Shown: positions 17,182-24,396 of the stretch, piece by piece
How the letters are laid out: each line of letters opens with the position of its first letter
How positions within the stretch are numbered: the first letter of the stretch is position 1
NCBI RefSeq assembly: GCF_026712205.1
Contig: NZ_JAPPUW010000033.1
Coordinates: 1 to 43,223, forward strand
DNA length: 43,223 nucleotides
Reading direction: 5' to 3'
Source: Pelomonas aquatica
GTDB taxonomy: Bacteria; Pseudomonadota; Gammaproteobacteria; Burkholderiales; Burkholderiaceae_C
The notes under the pieces: model-generated
Told to the model about the DNA's origin: nothing
Databases searched by the model: none
Seen by the model: only the letters and a program-made list of their open reading frames with translations
Made by a program: the position numbers and the translations under genes

Positions 17182-18115
17182 ATGTCCCACTGCCCCATCG
17201 CCGTCCTGGGTGAAGCCCTGGTGGACGAATTCCATGACGGCCCGGTCGCGGGCGGCGCGCCCTTCAACGTGGCGCGCTCGCTGGCCGCGCTGGGCGTGCC
17301 GGCCCTCTTCATCAGCCGCATCGGCGCCGACGACGCCCACGGCCGCCTCGTGCTGCAGAGCGCGCGGCGCTACGGGCTGGCCGGGCTGGGCCTGCAGCGT
17401 GACGCGGCGCATGCCACGGGCCGCGTCGGCGTGCACGAGCGGCCCGGCGGCGGGCACAGCTTCGAGATCCATGGCGATGCGGCCTGGGACCATCTCGACG
17501 CCGGCCCCGCGGGCGCCGCGCTGGCCGATGCCGGTGCCGCGGTCCTCTACTTCGGCAGCCTGGCCCAGCGCCATCCGGTGTCGCGCGCGGCGATACGCGC
17601 CCTCGTGAAACCCTTTGCCGGCCTGCGCCTGCTGGACCTGAACCTGCGCCCCGGCACCGACACGCCCGTGCTGGCCGCCGAATCGCTGATGCTGGCCGAC
17701 TGGGTCAAGGTCAACGACGGGGAACTGGCCCGGCTGGCCGGCTGGTTCGCCGACCCGGCCGGCGCCGAGGCCGCCCAGGTCGCGGCCCTGATGGAGCGCT
17801 TCGCGCTGCAGCGCCTGGTGCTGACCTGCGGCGCCGCGGGCTGGCGCTTCTACGGCCCGCGGGGTGCCCTGCTCGCGCAGGGGCCCGGCGAGCCCCAGCC
17901 CCGCCTCGTCGACACGGTCGGCGCCGGCGACGCCTTCACCGCCCTGCTGCTGGCCGGGCTGGCGCAGCGGCGCGAGTTGCCGACCACGCTGGCCCTGGCC
18001 AACCGCTATGCGGCCTTCGTCTGCGGGCTGCGCGGCCCCCCTGCCCGCCCACCCGCAGGCCCTGGCGTGCTGGCGCGACGCGCTGCAGGCCCTGCCGCCC
18101 TCTCCCACCCCTTGA
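17182..18115 (+). CDS. PfkB-family fructokinase, frameshifted near its end
   Basis: This sugar kinase starts at MSHCPIAVLGEALVDEF. It has the PfkB N-terminal glycine motif (GGAPFNVARSLAALG, about residues 26-40) and the C-terminal signature with the catalytic Asp (DTVGAGDAFTALLL). It probably phosphorylates fructose made by the isomerase at 29244. As written, the frame does not stop but runs into the GH1 gene. After the six-C run at 18036-18041 the natural ending (LPAHPQALACWRDALQALPP) and a TGA at 18113-18115 lie one frame over. Removing one C restores a kinase of about 310 residues ending 20 bp before the GH1 start. Either a homopolymer error or a real frameshift mutation is present. Confidence 0.85.
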
Positions 18116-18135
18116 ACCACCGCCGCAACGCCGTC

Positions 18136-19521
18136 ATGGACCTGCCCCCGCCCCCCAATCTCGCGTCGCTGTCCGACCTCGTCTCGCCACCGGCCGATTC
18201 GGCCATGCGTCGGCGCGAATTCATCTTCGGCGCCGGCACCTCGTCCTACCAGATCGAAGGCGCGGTGCACGAGGACGGCCGGCTCGAATCCATCTGGGAC
18301 CGCTTCTGCGCGACGCCCGGCAAGGTGCTGCGCGGCGAGACCGGCGCCACGGCCTGCGACCATTACCACCGCTGGCAGGACGACCTCGACATCCTCGAGC
18401 GCTTGGGACTAGACGCCTACCGCTTCTCCATCGCCTGGCCGCGCGTGATGGACGAGGCCGGCCGGCCCAACGCGCGCGGCATCGACTTCTACAAGCGCCT
18501 GCTGGACGGCCTGGCCGAGCGCGGCATCCGCGCCTTCGTGACGCTCTACCACTGGGACCTGCCCCAGCACCTGGAGGACCGCGGCGGCTGGCTGAACCGC
18601 GAGACGGCCCAGCGCTTCACCGACTATGCGGACCTGATGAGCCGCGAACTGGCCGGCCGGGTGGCCGCCTGGACCACGCACAACGAGCCCTGGTGCGCGG
18701 CCTATCTGGGCTATGGCGACGGCCACCACGCGCCGGGCCACAAGTCCACACGTTCGGCGGCCCAGGCCATGCACCATCTGCTGCTCGGCCACGGCCTGGC
18801 CCTGCCCGCGCTGCGCGCCAACGACCCCAAGGCCAGGCAGGGCATCGTCGCCAACGTGGCGCCGGGCTATGCCGACACCGACACGGCCGCGGACCGCAAC
18901 GCGGCCCGGCTGTTCGAGACCTTCCAGAACCGCTGGGTGCTGGACCCGCTGCTCAAGGGCGAGTACCCGGCCGAGCTGTGGCGCCTGCGGGACGACAGCG
19001 AGCCCGTCGTGGCGCCGGGCGACATGGACATCATCCAGCGCCCCGTCGACTACCTCGGCCTGAACTTCTACAGCCGCGCCGTGCTGCGCTCCGCCGGCCC
19101 CGACCGCTTCGACTGGGTACGCCGCCCCGACGTGGAGCGCACGACGATGGACTGGGAGGTCTACCCGCAGGGCATGCAGGATCTGCTGGAGGCGCTGGAC
19201 CGCGAATACGTCAGGCTGCCGCCGCTCTACATCACCGAGAACGGCATGTCGAGCGACGACGGCGGCGATGCCGGCGAGGTCGACGACCGGCAGCGCCAGG
19301 CCTACATCAAGCGCCATTTCGCGGCCTGCTCGCGCGCGATGGCCAACGGCGTGGACGTGCGCGGCTATTTCATCTGGTCGCTGCTGGACAACTTCGAATG
19401 GGCCTTCGGCTACGAGCGCCGCTTCGGCCTCGTGCACGTCGACTTCGACACCCAGCAGCGCACGCTCAAGCGCAGCGCGCTGGCCTACGCGGACTTCCTG
19501 CGCGAGCGCGCCGCGGGATAG
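18136..19521 (+). CDS. GH1 beta-glucosidase
   Basis: The protein has 461 residues from the ATG at 18136; an in-frame ATG at 18205 (MRRREFIFGAG) is an alternative start closer to the usual family beginning. The GH1 marks are all present: GAGTSSYQIEGAVHEDGR, the acid/base Glu in THNEPWCAAYLGYGDG, and the nucleophile Glu in LYITENGMSS. It has no signal peptide and so acts in the cytoplasm, probably releasing glucose (or mannose) from imported beta-1,4 oligosaccharides. In the raw sequence it is in frame with the kinase because of the upstream C-run frameshift. It is followed 16 bp later by the halogenase-like gene and is probably in the same operon. Confidence 0.93.
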   Translation: MDLPPPPNLASLSDLVSPPADSAMRRREFIFGAGTSSYQIEGAVHEDGRLESIWDRFCATPGKVLRGETGATACDHYHRWQDDLDILERLGLDAYRFSIAWPRVMDEAGRPNARGIDFYKRLLDGLAERGIRAFVTLYHWDLPQHLEDRGGWLNRETAQRFTDYADLMSRELAGRVAAWTTHNEPWCAAYLGYGDGHHAPGHKSTRSAAQAMHHLLLGHGLALPALRANDPKARQGIVANVAPGYADTDTAADRNAARLFETFQNRWVLDPLLKGEYPAELWRLRDDSEPVVAPGDMDIIQRPVDYLGLNFYSRAVLRSAGPDRFDWVRRPDVERTTMDWEVYPQGMQDLLEALDREYVRLPPLYITENGMSSDDGGDAGEVDDRQRQAYIKRHFAACSRAMANGVDVRGYFIWSLLDNFEWAFGYERRFGLVHVDFDTQQRTLKRSALAYADFLRERAAG

Positions 19522-19537
19522 CAACACGGGACGCCGC

Positions 19538-21070
19538 ATGGACGACTGGGGCCGGCCGCTGCAGAAGGTGGTCATCGTGGGCGGTGGCGCGGCGGGCTGG
19601 ATGTCGGCCGCGGCGCTGAGCGCGGTGTTGAAGCCGCCCTACGAGATCCGCCTCGTCGAGTCCGACGAGATCGGCATCATCGGCGTCGGCGAGGCGACGA
19701 TCCCGCCGATCCGGCTGTTCAACAGCCTGGCCCGCATCGACGAGGCCGACTTCCTGAAGGCCACGCAGGGCAGCTTCAAGCTCGGCATCGAGTTCGTCGA
19801 CTGGGGGCGCCGGGGCGAGCGCTATTTCCACGGCTTCGGCAGCGTCGGCCGCGAGAAGCTCTGGCCGGTGGACTTCAGCCAATACTGGCTGCGCATGCGC
19901 GCGCTGGGCCGCGCGCTGCCGCTGGACGCCTACGCCATCTGCAACAGCGCGGCCCGGGCGGGGCGCTTCATGCTGCCGCGGCCGGAGATGCAGAACTCGC
20001 CGCTGAACGCGATCAACTACGCCTACCACTTCGACGCCTCGCTCTACGCCCAGGCGCTGCGCCGCCTCAGCGAGGCGCGCGGCGTGCGGCGCACCGAGGG
20101 CAAGGTCGTCAACGCGCTGCTGCACGAGCAGGCCGGCCCCAGGCAGGGCCAGGTGCGCGCGGTGCAGATGCAGGGCGGCGAGCTCATCGAGGGCGACCTC
20201 TTCCTGGACTGCTCGGGCTTCCAGGCGCTGCTGATCGAAAAGGCGCTGGCCACCGGCCACGAGGACTGGAGCCACTGGCTGCCCTGCGACCGTGCCGTCG
20301 CCGTGCCCAGCGAGCCGGCCGGCCCGCTGCTGCCCTACACGCGCGCCACGGCCCACCGCGCCGGCTGGCAATGGCGCATCCCGCTGCAGCACCGCGTCGG
20401 CAACGGCCATGTCTATGCCAGCGGCCATGTCAGCGACGACGAGGCCGCCGACCTGCTGCTGCGGCATCTCGACGGCCGGCCGCTGGCCGAGCCGCGCATC
20501 ATCAGGTTTCGCACCGGCATGCGCCGCCAGGCCTGGAGCCGCAACGTCGTCGCCATCGGCCTGGCCGCGGGCTTCGTCGAGCCGCTGGAGTCCACCGCCC
20601 TGCATCTGATCCAGATGGGCATCGGCGACCTGATCGAGCGCTTCCCGCACGCCGGCTTCGATGCGCTGGAGATCGCCGAGTACAACCAGCGCAGCCGTGC
20701 CCGCTACGAGTCGGTGCGCGACTTCGTCATGCTGCACTACCACCTGAACCAGCGCGACGACAGCCCGTTCTGGCGGGCCTGCGCGGCGATGGACATCCCG
20801 GCCCCGCTGCGCCGGCGCATGCGGCTCTACGAATCCAGCGGGCGGCTGGTCTACGGCGACGGCGACGAGTTCCGCGAGGCCAGCTGGCTGGAGGTCATGG
20901 AAGGCCAGAACCTGCGCCCCAGGGCCTGGCTGCCGCTGGCCGAGCTGCAGGGCGCCGACGACACGGCGGCCTATCTGAAGGGCATCTCCGACACCATCGC
21001 GCAATGCGTGGCCGCGATGCCTTCGCACGAGGAATTCGTGAGGCATTACTGCGCCGCCGCACGCCGCTGA
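19538..21070 (+). CDS. Tryptophan-halogenase-family flavoprotein
   Basis: The protein has 510 residues from MDDWGRPLQKVVIVGGGAAG. It has the FAD-binding GxGxxG (VIVGGGAAGWMSA), the family motif GVGEATIPPIR, a lysine in GSFKLGIEF that aligns with the catalytic region, and the halogenase signature WxWxIP (GWQWRIPLQ). Homologues with no known halogenation substrate are commonly encoded beside TonB-dependent receptors in carbohydrate loci of Xanthomonas- and Caulobacter-type bacteria (recalled). Here it lies downstream of GH1 and convergent with the receptor gene. Its role in glycan use is unknown. It could modify a sugar ligand, an aromatic group or the receptor system. Confidence 0.85.
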   Translation: MDDWGRPLQKVVIVGGGAAGWMSAAALSAVLKPPYEIRLVESDEIGIIGVGEATIPPIRLFNSLARIDEADFLKATQGSFKLGIEFVDWGRRGERYFHGFGSVGREKLWPVDFSQYWLRMRALGRALPLDAYAICNSAARAGRFMLPRPEMQNSPLNAINYAYHFDASLYAQALRRLSEARGVRRTEGKVVNALLHEQAGPRQGQVRAVQMQGGELIEGDLFLDCSGFQALLIEKALATGHEDWSHWLPCDRAVAVPSEPAGPLLPYTRATAHRAGWQWRIPLQHRVGNGHVYASGHVSDDEAADLLLRHLDGRPLAEPRIIRFRTGMRRQAWSRNVVAIGLAAGFVEPLESTALHLIQMGIGDLIERFPHAGFDALEIAEYNQRSRARYESVRDFVMLHYHLNQRDDSPFWRACAAMDIPAPLRRRMRLYESSGRLVYGDGDEFREASWLEVMEGQNLRPRAWLPLAELQGADDTAAYLKGISDTIAQCVAAMPSHEEFVRHYCAAARR

Positions 21071-21086
21071 GGCCTCGAAAGTAACC

Positions 21087-21112
21087 GGCCCCGTGGCTGG
21101 CGCCGCGGGGCC
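21087..21112. terminator. Hairpin between convergent halogenase and receptor genes
   Basis: GGCCCCG (21087-21093) pairs with CGGGGCC (21106-21112). It lies 17 bp after the halogenase-like stop. There is no T-run. Confidence 0.4.
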
Positions 21113-21123
21113 TGATCATTGGC

Positions 21124-21143
21124 GGCCGGGGCGAGCCCCGGCC
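21124..21143. terminator. Perfect 9-bp hairpin, bidirectional terminator candidate
   Basis: GGCCGGGGC (21124-21132) and GCCCCGGCC (21135-21143) form a perfect stem with a two-base GA centre, 6 bp past the stop of the receptor gene. Together with the hairpin at 21087 it separates two convergent transcription units. Confidence 0.55.
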
Positions 21144-21149
21144 CTTGGA

Positions 21150-24100
21150 TCAGAAGCTGTACTGCATCGTCACCGTGTAGCTGCGGCCCGACGTGAAGTA
21201 GTTATGCCCCAGCATGCCGATGTGCTGCTGCATGAACTGCTTGTAGGTCCTGTTGGTCAGGTTCTGCGCTTCGAAACCCACGGACACGCCGCTGTCGAAC
21301 TTGTAGTGCAGGCCGGCGTCCACCTGGCCGTAGCCGTCGGCCCACAGCGGCAGGCCCAGCGGGATGTTGTTCGCATCGCCGTCGTGCTTGCCATAGGTGG
21401 GGCTCGCGGGGTTGGTGTCCAGCGCATTGGTCTGGTTCGGTCCGGTGTTGTCCGAGTTCAGCGCCACGCCGTACAGGTATTTGCCGCGCCAGCTGTAGGC
21501 CACGCGGGCCGAGACCGGGCCGCGGTCGTAGAGCAGGGCCAGGTTGAAGGTGTTCTTCGACAGGTTGGCCAGCGGCACGTCGCCGAAGGTGCGGGCGTCT
21601 GTGTCGCAGCCGTTGATGTAGAGGTTCAGGTTGTCCTGGCCCTGACCCGGCGAGCAGTATTTCGAGTACACCGCGTTGTAGCGCGTCATCTTGCTGTCGA
21701 CGTAGGTGTAGTTCGCCTGCAGCCCGAGGCCCTGCAGCCAGTCCGGCAGATGGTCGAAATACTGCTGGTAGGCAAACTCCAGGCCGCGCGCATAGCCCTT
21801 GGCGCCGTTGACCGGGCCATTCAGCACGAAGTTCGTCGGCTTGCCGTTGTTGTCGATCACCGTCTGGTTGAAGGCCTGGTTGACGATGATGTTCTTCAGG
21901 TCCTTGTTGAAGGCCGCCACCGTCAGGGAGCCGTTCCTGGCGAAATACCACTCGGCCGTCAGATCCTCCTGGGTCGACTCGATCGGCTTGAGCAGCGGGT
22001 TGCCCGCGGCATTGCCGGTCTGCGACACCTTGGTGACCGTGGGCGGCACCAGCTTGGGATCCACCTCGATGCTCTGCGTCATCGGCAGATAGGCCTGCAT
22101 CTGGCTGAACTGCGGGCGCGCGATGGCCTTGGCCGCCGCGAAGCGGAACTGCAGCTCGGCATTGGCCTTGTACTTCAGGTTCAGGCTGGGCAGCACGTCC
22201 GTGAAGCTCTGGTTGAAGTTCTGCGCCTTGCCGCCGCTGGTCAGCGGCGGGACGGCCAGGCCGACCGCGCCGGCAGGCGGCACGGCCGCCGTCATCGTCG
22301 TGTAGCCGTCGGCCTCGTTCCTGGTGCGCACCACGCGCAGGCCGACGTTGCCGTCCATGGGCACGCCCAGCTCGTCGAAGGAGAAGCGCAGCTGCGAATA
22401 GACCGCCGTCGTGGTTTCCTTCTGCGAGTTGCGGCCGGCCGGGTCGGTGGTGAAGGTGGCCGGCGCCCATTGCACGCCGCCCTGGGCGCTGTTCCACTGG
22501 TCGCAGCCGGTCACGCCGGGCTTCCAGCCCCAGTCCGGGTGGGTCAGGGCCGCGCACTGCTGCAGGTAGAGCTGGTGCAGCTTCTGATAGCTGTTGGGCC
22601 AGCCGAAGGCCACCGAGGGCGCCGGGAAGTAGAGCGCCGGCAGGTTGTACTTGCCGCCGAAGTAGCCGTTGTAGTTGTTCTTGAAGGTCGGGATGTCGGT
22701 GTTGGCGATCCAGGCCAGGTCCTTGATGTTCCAGCCCAGCTGCCAGGCGTGCGTGACCGAGGCCCAGTTGTAGCTGGGGCTGCTGTTGATGGTCTCGGCG
22801 TCGCGCTCGGCGATGCGCACGCCCACGCGCAGGTCGTTCAGCACCGGGTTGTCCTTGAACACCCAGCGCGCGTCGCCCTTCCACGATTTCTGCGTGCCCT
22901 TGCCCTTGTCCAGGTGCTCCATCATCATGGACCAGTAATACTTGCTCGGGTCGTTCAGCGTCGCCAGGTCGCTGGCATCGAACACCAGCCGCGGCAGCGA
23001 GCCGGTCAGGTCGATGGTTTCCTTGGGCAACTGCACCGCGGTGCCCACGGTCGAATCGAAATTGTTGGTCTTGGAGCGGATGTACTGGAAGTCCGAGGTC
23101 AGCGTCAGCTGGTCGTTGACCTTGCCGCCGATCTTCCAGGCCAGCTCGTCGGTCTGCGAGGCCCGCTTGGAGAAGCGGGTCTGGTTCTCGACCTCGATGC
23201 CCTGGTAGCTGCCGTCCGCGTTCTGCTTGCCGGTCAGCACGCCCTTCTGCAGCACGCCGTTGGCGTCGTAGCTGCCGGACAGCACGTTGACGTTGTAGGG
23301 GTTGATCTGGGCGATGACGTTGAACTCATTCCAGTCGAACTGGTATTTGGAGCGGAAGAAGCTCAGCGAGCTTTCCACATCGCCCTTGCGCCATTGCAGC
23401 GCGCCGTAGAGGCCGTCGCGGGTGCGGTCATAGGACTGCTGGCGCCAGCCGATGTCGCGCGGGTTCCATTGCGTGGAGGTGGGCGTGGCGATGTAGTAGG
23501 GGTCGACGACGATGCCGTCGGTGCGCGCCGAGCTCAGCGAGTGCGCGACGTCGATCAGCGCGCCGAACTTGCCCAGGTCGGTGTTCCAGGTGTTGGACAG
23601 CAGGCCCGACACGCTGGGCTTGCTCTTGCCGTTCAGCGAGTTGTGGGTGACGTTGCCCGACAGCGAGGCCTTGAAGCCGTTGAAGTCAAAAGGCAGGGCC
23701 GTGCGCAGGTTCACGAGGCCGCCGATGGCGCCCTCGATCTGCTCGGCCGACGGGTTCTTGTAGACGTCCACGCCGGCCATCAGCTCGGGCGGCATGTCCT
23801 CGAAGCCCAGCGTGCGGCCCTGGTTGGCGCTGAAGGTCTCGCGGCCGTTCAGCGTCGAGCTGACATAGGTCAGGCCGCGGATGACGACGCCCGAGCCCTC
23901 GGCCGAGAAGTGCACCGGGTCGCTGGAGGCCGACACGCGATCCATGGCCACGCCGACGACGCGCTGCAGCACCTCGGTCACCGAGCGGTCCGGCAGCTTG
24001 CCGATGTCCTCGGCCACGACCGAGTCGACGATCTCGTCCGAGTCCTGCTTGATCTTCTGCGCCGTGGCCAGCGCCGCGCGCCGCCCCGACACCATCACGG

Positions 24101-24239
24101 TCTCCAGCTGCTGGGCGTCCTTGGCGGGCGCCGGCGCCGCGGCCGGGGCCGCCGTGTTCTGCGCGATCGCCGGTGCCATCCAGACCACCAGGGTCTGGGC
24201 CGCCGCCAGGGACAGCGCTGTCCGCTTGAATTGTCTCAT
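21150..24239 (-). CDS. TonB-dependent outer-membrane receptor for oligosaccharides
   Basis: The protein has 1029 residues. I chose MRQFKRTALSLAAAQTLVVW because GAGGAGCAAACGAGG precedes it and a signal peptide ending at AIA/QNTAA follows. The plug domain begins after an Ala/Pro linker (LETVMVSGRRAALATAQKIK, then DIGKLPDRSVTEVLQRVVGV). This start matches the large Xanthomonas/Caulobacter receptor subfamily (TIGR01782 type, recalled) tied to carbohydrate uptake. A long beta-barrel follows, ending in the aromatic outer-membrane signature TVTMQYSF. It should import oligosaccharides cut outside the cell. Its upstream region carries a palindrome unlike the shared LacI operators. Confidence 0.93.
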   Translation of the reverse strand: MRQFKRTALSLAAAQTLVVWMAPAIAQNTAAPAAAPAPAKDAQQLETVMVSGRRAALATAQKIKQDSDEIVDSVVAEDIGKLPDRSVTEVLQRVVGVAMDRVSASSDPVHFSAEGSGVVIRGLTYVSSTLNGRETFSANQGRTLGFEDMPPELMAGVDVYKNPSAEQIEGAIGGLVNLRTALPFDFNGFKASLSGNVTHNSLNGKSKPSVSGLLSNTWNTDLGKFGALIDVAHSLSSARTDGIVVDPYYIATPTSTQWNPRDIGWRQQSYDRTRDGLYGALQWRKGDVESSLSFFRSKYQFDWNEFNVIAQINPYNVNVLSGSYDANGVLQKGVLTGKQNADGSYQGIEVENQTRFSKRASQTDELAWKIGGKVNDQLTLTSDFQYIRSKTNNFDSTVGTAVQLPKETIDLTGSLPRLVFDASDLATLNDPSKYYWSMMMEHLDKGKGTQKSWKGDARWVFKDNPVLNDLRVGVRIAERDAETINSSPSYNWASVTHAWQLGWNIKDLAWIANTDIPTFKNNYNGYFGGKYNLPALYFPAPSVAFGWPNSYQKLHQLYLQQCAALTHPDWGWKPGVTGCDQWNSAQGGVQWAPATFTTDPAGRNSQKETTTAVYSQLRFSFDELGVPMDGNVGLRVVRTRNEADGYTTMTAAVPPAGAVGLAVPPLTSGGKAQNFNQSFTDVLPSLNLKYKANAELQFRFAAAKAIARPQFSQMQAYLPMTQSIEVDPKLVPPTVTKVSQTGNAAGNPLLKPIESTQEDLTAEWYFARNGSLTVAAFNKDLKNIIVNQAFNQTVIDNNGKPTNFVLNGPVNGAKGYARGLEFAYQQYFDHLPDWLQGLGLQANYTYVDSKMTRYNAVYSKYCSPGQGQDNLNLYINGCDTDARTFGDVPLANLSKNTFNLALLYDRGPVSARVAYSWRGKYLYGVALNSDNTGPNQTNALDTNPASPTYGKHDGDANNIPLGLPLWADGYGQVDAGLHYKFDSGVSVGFEAQNLTNRTYKQFMQQHIGMLGHNYFTSGRSYTVTMQYSF

Positions 24240-24322
24240 CCTCGTTTGCTCCTCTTTGGTGGGAAACATCGGGGCCTCTGTGGGCCTCGTGCAGCGATGG
24301 CGGGCCTGCGCGCCGCCATCAA

Positions 24323-24338
24323 TTGGTAACGCTAACAA
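24323..24338. promoter_or_regulatory. LacI-type palindrome before the TonB receptor gene
   Basis: TTGGTAACGCTAACAA is an imperfect palindrome with the central CG typical of many LacI-family operators. It lies about 84 bp before the receptor start. It differs from the TGTTTAGTAAACA sites, so a second regulator may act here. Confidence 0.4.
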
Positions 24339-24342
24339 TTTT

Positions 24343-24356
24343 TGTTGTAGTCAACA
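24343..24356. promoter_or_regulatory. Inverted repeat before the TonB receptor gene
   Basis: TGTTG-TAGT-CAACA has perfect 5-bp arms and lies just upstream of the palindrome at 24323. It may be a second half of the control region of the receptor gene. Confidence 0.3.
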
Positions 24357-24396
24357 TCATGGCGCTCGGCGAGAGGGTTTACGCATAGCGTGTCGC

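Noticed and set aside
17182-19521. A genuine bifunctional kinase-beta-glucosidase enzyme
   Set aside because: The normal kinase ending and stop are present one frame over after a C6 run, so a one-base indel explains the fusion better.
21093-24329. A 1078-residue open frame on the plus strand
   Set aside because: It is antisense to the TonB-dependent receptor, which has a signal peptide, plug domain and barrel end.
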